A DNA stretch of 64,000 nt from JBDTSW01 sp963782605 (GTDB lineage Bacteria; Actinomycetota; Thermoleophilia; Solirubrobacterales; 70-9). Where the stretch lies: the NCBI GenBank assembly GCA_963782605.1, contig CAWAKK010000001.1, positions 248,001-312,000 of the forward strand. Direction: 5' to 3'. A model generated the notes under the pieces. The model did not search any database and was not told where the DNA came from. It saw only the letters and a program-made list of their open reading frames with translations. Shown here in pieces: positions 8,471 through 16,982 of the stretch. Both the position numbers and the translations under genes were made by a program. Position 1 is the first letter of the stretch. Each line of letters begins with the position of its first letter.

Positions 8471-9444
8471 CGCCGCCGGAGCAGCCGCTGACCGTGAGCG
8501 GCAAGGGCGATACGGCCCTGCCGGTACGGAGCGCCCCCGCGGCATCGCGCAACGACGGCCAGCCACGCGCAGGCGACGCGTCCCAGGATCCAGGCAGGTG
8601 CAAGCCAAGGAGCCGACGCAGGAAAGACCGACGTGCCGCCGCCGCGGCGCCGGCCAAGCTCGGCGACGGCGACCGGGGCAAGTCCCAGAGCGGAGATCCC
8701 TCGCCACCTACTTCGGATCGCGACGATGAGGATGATCAACGGCAACAAGAGCCACGCCGCCATGCGCAGCGGAAGGGCGAAGTCATCGTAGGCCTGGCGC
8801 ACTTGCTGACTGGCCCAATGGCTTGTGGTCGGCGGTCGTCGCGCGACGTAGAGGTCGAGCGGGCTCTCCACCACCCCGCCCGCAGCACGCACCGTGCGGA
8901 TCAGCTCCAGGTTCTCGAAGAGGGCGTCGCCGTCGTAGCCACCCATCGCCAGGAACGAGGAACGGCGTACCGCGAGGGTGCCCGGGAAGTCGGCCGACGG
9001 CTCATCGAAGTCGCCGGAGAACACCCGGTTCAGCAGGCTCCGCGCCGTATCCAGGCGCGCGTGCCAGACGAGCGGGTCGAAGTAGTTTTGAGGGCGCACC
9101 AGGTCGGCCCCATCGAGCGCGGCCGCGACTCGCTCCAACGGGCCCGCCGTGTACCGAACGTCATCGTCGGCAATAACGACGCGCTCGTGCGAGGCCTCCC
9201 GTATCCCCGTGACGACGCCATCGACCTTGCCCATGGCGAAGCTCAGGTCCCGATGCGGGGGCATGTGCCGAACGAACTCGCCGAGCGCCCGCGCATGGCG
9301 CTCGAAGAGCACGGGCTCGGACCCATCGACCACGATCACCTCGTCCACGTGCGCTGCCATTCCCCGCAGGTAGCGCGCAAGCTCCGCCAGATCCCCGCCT
9401 TGGCTCCACCGCACGGGCAGGACATACGTGATCTTCAATCCCAT
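8380..9444 (-). CDS. Family 2 glycosyltransferase with C-terminal membrane segments
   Basis: Read from ATG 9444 (MGLKITYVLPVRWSQGG), which has GAGG just upstream, this is a 354-residue GT-A fold glycosyltransferase: an N-terminal nucleotide-sugar strand (EVIVVDGSEP), acidic DDD metal site in VVIADDDVRY, and an acceptor-domain block (ALFENLELIRTVRAAGG). A hydrophobic segment (MAAWLLLPLIILIVAIRS) and a second weaker one near the C-terminus would hold it to the membrane inner face. In the sequence as given it is in frame with the upstream gene, making an apparent 696-residue fusion. I judge that to be caused by one extra base near 9504. The acceptor is unknown. Confidence 0.72.
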   Translation of the reverse strand: MGLKITYVLPVRWSQGGDLAELARYLRGMAAHVDEVIVVDGSEPVLFERHARALGEFVRHMPPHRDLSFAMGKVDGVVTGIREASHERVVIADDDVRYTAGPLERVAAALDGADLVRPQNYFDPLVWHARLDTARSLLNRVFSGDFDEPSADFPGTLAVRRSSFLAMGGYDGDALFENLELIRTVRAAGGVVESPLDLYVARRPPTTSHWASQQVRQAYDDFALPLRMAAWLLLPLIILIVAIRSRWRGISALGLAPVAVAELGRRRGGGTSVFPASAPWLAPAWILGRVACAWLAVVARCRGGAPYRQGRIALAAHGQRLLRRRYEEQPLALASAGRAEGRVPPLSASKSISL

Positions 9445-9452
9445 TGCCTCGA

Positions 9453-10470
9453 TCAGGCAGCGAGCGGCGTAGCGGCCCGGCGCAGCGACGACTTGCCTTC
9501 GCCTCCAGGCCTCAAGCAGCCGCGCAGCGAAGCGCTCGTCGAGCAGTAGCAGCGCCTCGGCCCCGAACATGATCTCTGTCGTCAACTCGGGCTCGGCCCG
9601 AGCAAGGCCCTGGGCCATGTCATAGGCGGCGATGTTCTCGTGCACCGAATCGGCCTCGACATGCTCGTCGAAGAACTCGAGCGCGGCGCCCTCGAAGCCC
9701 AGCCGCCGCAATCCCTGCGCGTAACGCCGGTTTGGAAGCGCCGAGCTGATCTCGAACATTGCGAGGTGCCCGACGAGCGCGCCGCGGTGGCGCCGGCTCA
9801 GGCCAAGCGCCGAGATCAAGTTGACGGTGGCGAGCGTGAACCCGGGAATCTCGTCGAGGTATGCGCCGTACGAACTCACGAGCCCGATCGCCTCCATCGC
9901 CTTGGCGAAGAGGGCCGAGTGAGCGCGCTCAGGCGATCCAGATCCGTACTCGTCGACTTGAATTTCGACGAGTGCGGACTTCGGGCCTCCACGGAGGCGC
10001 GGAATCGCCCACGTGTGGGGATCCGCCTCCTTGAGCTGATAGGCGGAGCGATGGATCGCGAACTCCCGAAACTGTTCGAGCGTGCCGCGCGACTTCAGGT
10101 AGCCCGAGAGGGAGGGATCGTCGCCCTCGCCGGCCAGATCGAAGAGGAGGGCCCCGACGTCCGCGGGTCTGACGGCGTCGCGCCTCGGCACAGACTTCCT
10201 GAGCTCATCGAGGAACCGCCTCTCGAGATCCCGCCGAACTCCCAGGAGCGACGGCTCCCACTCCCAATTCGGATCGACCCCGGCGAATCCTTGGTAGTGG
10301 AGCTCGTAGCAGACGTAGAGGGCGAGGTGAAGATCATCGTCGGCCAGCGGGTCGGCCGGGTGAACGACGGGTGGCGGGATGCGCGAGCGCGTCCCGGCGA
10401 GCGCGCAGACGATCGACTCGCTGATCGGCCCCCGAGGCGAGGGCAGGGGAGGACCGGCTGGTGTCGACAT
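9453..10470 (-). CDS. Heme-oxygenase-like iron-containing redox enzyme (one suspected frameshift)
   Basis: An all-helical protein of the 'iron-containing redox enzyme' / heme-oxygenase-like diiron oxidase family. Candidate ligands are E169, E174 and H184 (VEIQVDEYGSGSPERAHS), then E240, H270, D274 and H277 (FFDEHVEADSVHE). The frame continues unbroken into the glycosyltransferase, but removing one base near 9504 gives the C-terminus EAWGEGKSSLRRAATPLAA and a TGA at 9455-9453, eight bases before the next ATG. That ending and spacing look natural, giving about 338 residues. Members oxidise small amines, fatty acids or amino acids with O2; the substrate here is unknown. It is 37 bases downstream of a flavin monoamine oxidase gene. 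Confidence 0.68.
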
Positions 10471-10507
10471 CGCACGCGACTACCCGTGGCGAGCGTGCGT
10501 CAAGCGC

Positions 10508-11698
10508 TCAGGTGAACTGCCCCGCCGCTCGCACGCCGCTGCGAAGCGCGCCCTCCATCAGGCTGTGCCACTCGCCCGCCGTGTGCTCGCCGGCGAAGGC
10601 GAGCGGGCCGTGGCGGCGTGCCAGCACGTCGGTGAGCTCGGCTCTGACCCAGGTCGAGTACGCCGCCTGGATCCAGGGGTCGTCGTCCCAGGTGGAGACC
10701 ATCGCCTCGTCGGTCGCGAGGTCGAGATCTGGCCGGAGCTCGGCGAGCGCACGCGCCCATCGCTCCGGGCCATCGTCGACCTCGAGGGCAGCGAGCGTGG
10801 GCGCCGATCCGGCGAAAGAGCTCGCGACCGGCTGCACCTCGCCCGTCGCACCGGTGGCCGTCCATGCCCAGAAGTGACCCGGAATGCTCAGGATCGCGCT
10901 GGGCGGCGCCGGCGAGCGAAGCGGTACGAAGAGCTTCGCCGCGTGGCCGTAGGAGACGCTCGCGAGAGCATGCTCCAGGCTTTCGGGGAGCGCGGGCTCG
11001 AAATCGATCGCAGCCACGACGCTTGCAGGAACCGCGACCACGCAGCCGTCGGCCTGCACCTCTGCGGAATCGGTGCGGACGGCGACCGCATCGTCGTTCC
11101 AGGCTACGGCCCGCACCGGGTCGTCCAGTCGCACCGGGTCGTCCAGTCGGTCCGCCAGCTCGAACGCGATCCGCTGATTGCCTCCAGCCACGCTCGGCGA
11201 GGGGAAATCGTCGATGTGCGCGACCGCCACGAGCGCGGCTGCGGCGACCTGGTCGGCCGGGCTTGCCGCGGACACCTCCGTCCGCGCCGTCAGCGCCACC
11301 CGCACCTCCGGCTCGATTGGAAGCCGATCGATCAGCGTCTTGGCCGACACCCCGTCCCCCTCGCCGGCGGCAAGGGCTCGCTCGACCTCGGCCACGCCGG
11401 CGTCCAGCGCTTCCCGGCTGAACTCAGGGCCACCCCGAAACTCCCTGCGGCCGTACCGCATTCCCTTGTCCGCCAGATCGAGTCCGAGGCGCGCCGCAGT
11501 CTCACGCACCACGGTGTTTTGAGCCAGGATGAACTCGGCGCCCATCTCGACGATCGCGCCGTTCTCAAGCTCCCGCGACCAGACGCGCCCGCCCACGCGG
11601 TCCCGAGCCTCGAGCACCATGACCTCATGTCCATCGCGCGTGAGCTGCTCGGCGCCTGCGAGGCCGGCGAGGCCGGCGCCTATGACGACTATCCGCAT
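10508..11698 (-). CDS. Flavin-containing monoamine/polyamine oxidase
   Basis: The 396-residue protein starts MRIVVIGAGLAGLAGAEQL, the FAD Rossmann loop, followed by VLEARDRVGGRVWS (FAD-binding second motif). It ends with FAGEHTAGEWHSLMEGAL, the conserved C-terminal flavin segment of monoamine oxidases. Such enzymes oxidise primary or secondary amines to aldehydes with release of H2O2. The gene immediately upstream on the same strand is an aminobutyraldehyde-type dehydrogenase that could take the aldehyde onward. An 18-base tandem duplication lies inside the gene. Putrescine or another polyamine is the likely substrate from context, not from residues. Confidence 0.82.
   Translation of the reverse strand: MRIVVIGAGLAGLAGAEQLTRDGHEVMVLEARDRVGGRVWSRELENGAIVEMGAEFILAQNTVVRETAARLGLDLADKGMRYGRREFRGGPEFSREALDAGVAEVERALAAGEGDGVSAKTLIDRLPIEPEVRVALTARTEVSAASPADQVAAAALVAVAHIDDFPSPSVAGGNQRIAFELADRLDDPVRLDDPVRAVAWNDDAVAVRTDSAEVQADGCVVAVPASVVAAIDFEPALPESLEHALASVSYGHAAKLFVPLRSPAPPSAILSIPGHFWAWTATGATGEVQPVASSFAGSAPTLAALEVDDGPERWARALAELRPDLDLATDEAMVSTWDDDPWIQAAYSTWVRAELTDVLARRHGPLAFAGEHTAGEWHSLMEGALRSGVRAAGQFT
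11113..11148 (+). repeat. Tandem 18-base duplication inside the oxidase gene
   Basis: The unit gcaccgggtcgtccagtc occurs twice back to back (11113-11130 and 11131-11148). Being 18 bases it keeps the frame, and the protein reads LDDPVRLDDPVR. It could be a recent slippage event or an assembly artefact. Confidence 0.9.
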
Positions 11699-11720
11699 GC
11701 CTTCAGGGCCGCCGGGATCC

Positions 11721-13166
11721 CTACTGCTCCGTGTTCACCATCACGTGCTTGATCTCGGTGTAGTCCTCCAGCGCGTACATCGAGAGGTCGCGGCCGTAGC
11801 CGGTCTCCTTGTAGCCGCCGTGAGGCATCTCCGAGCAGAACGTGATGTGGTCGTTCAGCCACACGACGCCGAAGCGCAGGGCGTTGGCGACCCTGTGCGC
11901 TCGGCCGACGTCGCGCGTCCAGACCGACGAGCCGAGGCCATAGCGGGTGCCGTTGGCCCACTCGACCGCGTTGGCCTCGTCGGCGAAGCGCTGCACGGTG
12001 ATCACCGGCCCGAAGACCTCGTTTTGAATCATCTCGTCGTCCTGTTCGAGCCCGGCGACGATGGTCGGCTCGAGGAAGTAGCCCGGGAGGTCAGGCTCCT
12101 TCCCGCCCGTCACGATCTCGGCGTGCGAGCCGCGGCGCTCGAGGAAGCCCTCGACGCGTTCGCGCTGCGATTGCGAGATGACGGGGCCCAGCGTGGTGTC
12201 GGGCGACGAGGTGTCTCCCAACACGTATCCCTGCGCCTGCCCCGCGAGGCCGGAGACGACATCGTCGTAGACACCGTCGGCGGCGAGCACGCGGCAGGCC
12301 GCGGTGCAGTCCTGCCCGGCGTTGTAGAGGCCTGTGCCGGCGACGGTCTCGGCCACCGCCTCCATGTCAGCGTCGTCGAAGACGATGACCGGCGCCTTGC
12401 CGCCCAGTTCGAGGTGGACTCGCTTGAGCGTGTCGGCCGCCTCGCGGGCGATCCACTTGCCCGTTCCAGGCGAGCCGGTGAGGCAGATCATGTCGACATC
12501 GGCGTGACGCACGAGCGTGGCGCCGGCGGGGTCGCCATGGCCGCCGATGACGTTGAGCACGCCTGGGGGAAAAACCTCCGCGGCGAGCTCGGCGAGGCGC
12601 AGCGTCCCCATCGGGGTGTTCTCGGCCGGCTTCAGCACGATCGTGTTGCCGGTCGCGAGTGCCGGCCCGATCTTCCAGACCGCCATCGATAGCGGGTAGT
12701 TCCATGGGGTGATCTGCCCGACGACGCCCACGGCCTCGCGGCGGATCATCGACGTGCGGTTCTCCACGTACTCGCCCGATGCCTTTCCCTCCATGAGGCG
12801 CGCCGCACCGGCAAAGAAGCGCAGGTTGTCCGAGTTGCCCGGCATCTCCTCTTCGATCACGTTCTGAATCGGCTTGCCGGCCTCGGCCGACTCGATCGCT
12901 GAGAGCTCGTCGGCGTGGTCCTCGATCAGGGAAGCGAGCGCGAGCAGGCGCTCGGAGCGCTCCTTCGGAGTCGTCTTCGACCAGGTCTCAAAAGCGTTGC
13001 GTGCGGCCTCCACAGCGCGATCGACATCCTCAACGCTCGAGAGCGGGGCCTCGGCGATCGGCTCGCCCGTGGCAGGGTTGAGCACATCCTCGGTGGCTCC
13101 GTCGGCCGGGTCCACGGCCTCGCCCCCGATGAAGTTCTTGAGCTTGGTGAGTTCAGCAGTGGCCAT
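11721..13166 (-). CDS. Aldehyde dehydrogenase, 4-aminobutyraldehyde (betaine aldehyde) type
   Basis: The 481-residue protein starts at ATG 13166 with AAGGAG five bases upstream. It has the ALDH fold: GQITPWNYPLSMAVWKIGPA (NAD site), ELGGKAP (general base Glu) and GQDCTAACR (nucleophilic Cys). The sequence class is that of gamma-aminobutyraldehyde dehydrogenases, which turn 4-aminobutanal from putrescine into GABA. The monoamine oxidase gene follows after 22 bases on the same strand, consistent with sequential oxidation of an amine. A close paralogue lies at 28254-29699. The ureohydrolase at 13234 is divergent. Confidence 0.88.
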   Translation of the reverse strand: MATAELTKLKNFIGGEAVDPADGATEDVLNPATGEPIAEAPLSSVEDVDRAVEAARNAFETWSKTTPKERSERLLALASLIEDHADELSAIESAEAGKPIQNVIEEEMPGNSDNLRFFAGAARLMEGKASGEYVENRTSMIRREAVGVVGQITPWNYPLSMAVWKIGPALATGNTIVLKPAENTPMGTLRLAELAAEVFPPGVLNVIGGHGDPAGATLVRHADVDMICLTGSPGTGKWIAREAADTLKRVHLELGGKAPVIVFDDADMEAVAETVAGTGLYNAGQDCTAACRVLAADGVYDDVVSGLAGQAQGYVLGDTSSPDTTLGPVISQSQRERVEGFLERRGSHAEIVTGGKEPDLPGYFLEPTIVAGLEQDDEMIQNEVFGPVITVQRFADEANAVEWANGTRYGLGSSVWTRDVGRAHRVANALRFGVVWLNDHITFCSEMPHGGYKETGYGRDLSMYALEDYTEIKHVMVNTEQ

Positions 13167-13233
13167 CGCGTCTCCTTAGGCGGTTGGGGCCGCGCGTCCC
13201 CTGCGAGGCCTGTCGTGGATACTCGCAGCGCAC

Positions 13234-14202
13234 GTGATCGAACCGTCGGCTCGCTGGCCAGACCCCGAGCACAAGCCGCCTTACGCGGGGCTGGTGACGT
13301 TCGCGGGTCTGCCCTGGTCCGAGGATCCCGCCGAGCTGGACGGGATCGATGTGGCGATCGTTGGAGCGCCCTTCGATCTGCTCGCGAGCGATCGCTCCGG
13401 TACGCGCGAGGGCCCGCGCGCGATCAGGGTCGGAAGCAGATGGATCGGTCCCGAGGTGAGCTCCGGTGTCGACCCGGACGAGCTGCTCGGCCTGCTCGAC
13501 TTCGGAGATGCCCCGGTCAGGGCATTCGATCCCGACGCCTCTCGGGCGGCGATCGAAGCGACCGTGGGGCAGGTGATCGCCGGCGGTGCGATGCCCTTCG
13601 TGCTTGGTGGAGACCACTCGATCACGCTCCCATCGCTGCAAGCGTGCGCGAAGGAGCACGGGGCTCTGGGGCTCGTCCACTTCGACACCCACACCGACAC
13701 GGCCCCGCACGTGTACGGGCACAGCGACAACCATGGAACGATGATGCGAAAGCTCGTCTCCGACGGTCACGTCGATCCCCGCCGCTACGTCCAGATCGGC
13801 CTGCGGGGCGGCTGGCCAGGGCCCGAGGAGTTCGCCTGGCAGGCGGACGCCGGGATCACGCATTTCACTGCCGAGGCCGTCCGCATCGACGGGATCGATG
13901 AGGTCGTTCGCCGGGCCATCGCAATGGTCGACCGCGGCCCCGCTTACCTGAGCGTCGACATCGACGTGCTCGACCCGGCGTTCGCCGGGTCCACGGGGAC
14001 CCCCGAAGCCGGCGGCCTCTTGCCGCGAGAGCTCCTCGCGGCAGTCCGCACGCTCGGCGAGGCGCTCGATCTCCGCGGCGCCGACGTCGTCGAAACCGCG
14101 CCGAGCGGCTGGGGTACGACCGACGTCGGGCCGCTCACTGCCGCGGCGGTGGTCGGGTCCACGATCACCGGTGTCGCCGCACGCCGAGCAGCCGAGAGCT
14201 GA
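13234..14202 (+). CDS. speB: Agmatinase-family ureohydrolase
   Basis: 322 residues starting at GTG 13234. The dinuclear manganese site is complete: H128 (LGGDHSI), D151/H153/D155 (HFDTHTDT) and D242/D244 (SVDIDVLDPAF). The GTPEAGG loop is that of agmatinases and guanidinobutyrases. Agmatinase hydrolyses agmatine to putrescine and urea; guanidinobutyrase would give GABA. Both fit this locus and the sequence does not separate them. GATACT at 13218-13223 could be a -10 element placing the transcript start close to the GTG, so the message may be nearly leaderless. Confidence 0.85.
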   Translation: MIEPSARWPDPEHKPPYAGLVTFAGLPWSEDPAELDGIDVAIVGAPFDLLASDRSGTREGPRAIRVGSRWIGPEVSSGVDPDELLGLLDFGDAPVRAFDPDASRAAIEATVGQVIAGGAMPFVLGGDHSITLPSLQACAKEHGALGLVHFDTHTDTAPHVYGHSDNHGTMMRKLVSDGHVDPRRYVQIGLRGGWPGPEEFAWQADAGITHFTAEAVRIDGIDEVVRRAIAMVDRGPAYLSVDIDVLDPAFAGSTGTPEAGGLLPRELLAAVRTLGEALDLRGADVVETAPSGWGTTDVGPLTAAAVVGSTITGVAARRAAES

Positions 14203-14223
14203 TCCACGACTCAAACCGAAGCC

Positions 14224-15303
14224 TTAGCGCAGCACGAGGCAGTGCTCGGGGTGCCAGCCGACCCGGACCTTCGAGCCTCGCTCCCAGCGATTGTCGGCGT
14301 GAGCGCTGTAGGTGGCCTGCTCGAGGGCGACCAGGCGAGAGCCGTTGCCGATCGAAACCGTGATCTGGGTCATGACGCCGAGGTAGACCCGCGCCTCGAC
14401 CGTCGCGTCGACGCCCACCATGTCGGCGGTGACCTCCTCGTCGACGGCGATCTTCTCGGGTCGCACCGAGAGCTGGACGGTGTCGCCGGGGACGAGCTCG
14501 GCCGGAACCGGCGCCTCCACTCGCAGCCCGTCGGCAATCCGCACGCGGCGATCGTCCTCCACGACCCCGGAGAGAAGATTCGAGATGCCGATGAAGCCGG
14601 CGACGAACTCCTCGCTCGGCCGCTCGTAGACGTCCTCCGGCGGCGCGCACTGAGCGACGCGGCCCTGGGTCATGACCGCGATGCGGTCGGACATCGAGAG
14701 CGCCTCCTCCTGGTCATGGGTCACGTAGACGAATGTGATCCCGACCTCGCGCTGGATCGCCTTCAGCTCCACCTGCATCTGGCGGCGGAGCTTCAGGTCG
14801 AGCGCACCGAGCGGCTCGTCGAGCAGGAGCACCTTGGGACGGTTCACCAGGGCACGCGCCAGGGCGACACGCTGTTTCTGGCCGCCTGAGAGCTCGGTCG
14901 TACGCGCGTGCGCTCGTTCGGAGAGCCCCACCAGCTCGAGCGCCTCGGCAACCCTGGTCTCCACCTCATCCTTCGGCACCTTCTTGCGGCGCAGCCCGAA
15001 GGCGACGTTGTCGGCGGTGTCGAGGTGCTCGAACAGCGCGTAGCTCTGAAAGACCATGTTCACGTCGCGCTCATACGGCGGCACGTTCTCGACCGCGTCG
15101 CCCTGGAGCAGGATGCGCCCCTCGGTGGGCACCTCGAACCCCGCCAGCATCCGCAGGGTGGTCGTCTTGCCACAGCCCGAGGGGCCGAGCAGCGAGAAGA
15201 ACTCGCCCTCCGGGATCGTCAGGTCGACGTCGTCGACGGCCGTGAAATCACCGAAGCGCTTGGTAACGCTCTCGAGTTTGATCGCTTCGCTCGTGCCTTC
15301 CAT
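14224..15303 (-). CDS. potA: Spermidine/putrescine-type ABC transporter ATPase (system 2)
   Basis: The 359-residue PotA-type subunit has Walker A GPSGCGKTT, FQSYALFEHL Q-loop, LSGGQKQRVALARA signature, LLLDEPLGALDLKL Walker B and YVTHDQEEALSMSDR. A TOBE domain (from about 270, e.g. LSVRPEKIAVDEEV) ends the protein. ATG 15303 has AGGGAG just upstream. It is the last gene of the minus-strand operon Rieske-tetR-potD-potB-potC-potA, so its substrate may be the compound attacked by the Rieske oxygenase rather than a plain polyamine. Confidence 0.88.
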   Translation of the reverse strand: MEGTSEAIKLESVTKRFGDFTAVDDVDLTIPEGEFFSLLGPSGCGKTTTLRMLAGFEVPTEGRILLQGDAVENVPPYERDVNMVFQSYALFEHLDTADNVAFGLRRKKVPKDEVETRVAEALELVGLSERAHARTTELSGGQKQRVALARALVNRPKVLLLDEPLGALDLKLRRQMQVELKAIQREVGITFVYVTHDQEEALSMSDRIAVMTQGRVAQCAPPEDVYERPSEEFVAGFIGISNLLSGVVEDDRRVRIADGLRVEAPVPAELVPGDTVQLSVRPEKIAVDEEVTADMVGVDATVEARVYLGVMTQITVSIGNGSRLVALEQATYSAHADNRWERGSKVRVGWHPEHCLVLR

Positions 15304-15309
15304 AACTCC

Positions 15310-16131
15310 CTATCCCTCTCCTGCGGTCAACACCTTGAATCCGCTCTCCTTGCGCCCGAACAGCCTCGGGATCAGAACAGCCAGCCCGATCGCCGTCAGC
15401 GAGACCACCATCATCAGCGTGCCGATCGCGTTGATCGTGGGATCCAGCCCGAAGCGGATCGCGGACCAGATCCGCACCGGCAGCGGCTGCAGGTCCTCGC
15501 CGGTCGTAAAGAAGGAGAGGACGAAGTCGTCGAAAGAGAACGCGAAGACCAAAAGGCCTGCCGCGACCACCGCGGGCCACAGGGCCGGGACCAACACCAG
15601 GCGCACGGCACCCCAGCGGCTGGCCCCAAGGTCCATCGCCGCCTCCTCCACCTCCTCGCTGATCGCGGCCATGCGCGCCCGAACCACGATCGTCACGTAC
15701 GAGATCGAGAACGTGATGTGCGCGAGCACGATCGTCCAAAACGAGAGGGCGATCCCGACCTGGGAGAAGATCAAGAGCGCCGAGATGCCCGCCACGATCT
15801 CCGGCGTCACCAACGGCACCAACATCAGGATGTTCGCGCCGGGGGCCCACTTCGCTCGGGCGCGAACGAGGCCGATGGCGAGCGCCGTCCCGATCACAGT
15901 CGCGACGATCATCGTGACCAGCGCGACCTCGAGCGAGACGAACAGGGACTCGCGCAGCTCGGGGTTGTCGAGGAACGCCTGATACCACTGGAGCGAGATG
16001 CCCTCGAAGGAGACCAGCGACTTGATCGAGTTGAACGAGAAAAGGATCACGACGAAGATCGGGGCGAAGAGGAAGAAGTAGACGCCCGCCGTGAATACCC
16101 GCAGGAAGCGGGGCTTGTCGAAGGCGCTCAT
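15310..16131 (-). CDS. potC: PotC-like ABC transporter permease (system 2)
   Basis: 273 residues with about six membrane segments and the EAA loop EVEEAAMDLGASRWGAVRLV. Its ATG overlaps the TGA of the preceding permease gene (ATGA, 16131-16128), so the two channel subunits are co-translated. The C-terminal part ends RLFGRKESGFKVLTAGEG. Confidence 0.88.
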   Translation of the reverse strand: MSAFDKPRFLRVFTAGVYFFLFAPIFVVILFSFNSIKSLVSFEGISLQWYQAFLDNPELRESLFVSLEVALVTMIVATVIGTALAIGLVRARAKWAPGANILMLVPLVTPEIVAGISALLIFSQVGIALSFWTIVLAHITFSISYVTIVVRARMAAISEEVEEAAMDLGASRWGAVRLVLVPALWPAVVAAGLLVFAFSFDDFVLSFFTTGEDLQPLPVRIWSAIRFGLDPTINAIGTLMMVVSLTAIGLAVLIPRLFGRKESGFKVLTAGEG

Positions 16132-16979
16132 GCGGCCTCGGCCCTCGCCTCGCGCGCCGCTGAGCGCAGGTAGAAGATCATCCAGACCGACAGGAACAGC
16201 ATCATCACGACGGTGAGCGCCGCGCCGAATGGCCAGTTGTTGGCCGTGAAGAACTGATCCTGGATCAGGTTGCCGACCATGTAGGTGTCGGGGCCGCCGA
16301 GCAGCTGAGCCGCGACGAAGTCACCAACGGCGGGCAGGAAGACCAGCACCCCGCCGGCGAGGATCCCCTGCTTGGTCTGCGGCAAGGTGACGTGGAGGAA
16401 GGTCTGAAGCGGAGTCCCGTAGAGATCCTTGCCCGCCTCGATCACCGAGCTGTCCAGCCGCTCGAGCGCTCCGTAGACGGGCAGGATCATGAACACTAGG
16501 TAGCCGTAGGTGAGGCCGCCGATGACCGCCCACGGCGTGTTGATCATCTGGATTCCGGTGTCGCGGATGCCAAGGTCGACGATGGCGCTGTTGACGAGCC
16601 CCTCGTCGGCGAGCAGCGCCACCCAGGCGTAGGTGCGCACCAGGTAGTTGACGAAGAACGGCAAGACGAGGAGCGCGATCAGCGCGTTTCGGTACCTGCC
16701 CCCGTAGCGGGCGATGTAGTAGGCGACGGGGTAGCCGATCGCCAGACAGAAGGCGGTCGTCAGGAACGCGTAGAGGACCGAGCGCACCAGGACGGGAAGG
16801 TAGGTGGTGTCGAAGGCGTCTTTGTAGTTGTCGAGCTCCGTGGCATACACCGCGCGCCCCAGGTCGTCGACGTAGCCAAAGGAGAGTGCGAGAACGAACC
16901 CGAGAGGGATCGCGAACAACAGCACAAGCCACAGACCGCCGGGGACGAGGAACCGGGTCCAAAAGCCGCCTGGTGTCAT
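16128..16979 (-). CDS. potB: PotB-like ABC transporter permease (system 2)
   Basis: 283-residue membrane protein with an N-terminal helix (FLVPGGLWLVLLFAIPLGF), further hydrophobic segments and the EAA loop SVIEAGKDLYGTPLQTFLHV. The start lies three bases after the stop of the binding-protein gene. With the overlapping potC gene it forms the transmembrane pair of the second Pot system. Confidence 0.88.
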   Translation of the reverse strand: MTPGGFWTRFLVPGGLWLVLLFAIPLGFVLALSFGYVDDLGRAVYATELDNYKDAFDTTYLPVLVRSVLYAFLTTAFCLAIGYPVAYYIARYGGRYRNALIALLVLPFFVNYLVRTYAWVALLADEGLVNSAIVDLGIRDTGIQMINTPWAVIGGLTYGYLVFMILPVYGALERLDSSVIEAGKDLYGTPLQTFLHVTLPQTKQGILAGGVLVFLPAVGDFVAAQLLGGPDTYMVGNLIQDQFFTANNWPFGAALTVVMMLFLSVWMIFYLRSAAREARAEAA

Positions 16980-16982
16980 CTC

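Noticed and set aside
8335..9549. Long plus-strand open frame opposite the glycosyltransferase and diiron genes
   Set aside because: Its Arg/Pro-rich product has no family character, while the minus strand encodes recognised domains; it is a GC-skew shadow.
9640..10515. Plus-strand open frame of about 290 codons
   Set aside because: Antisense to the diiron protein gene, with no recognisable motifs or ribosome binding site.
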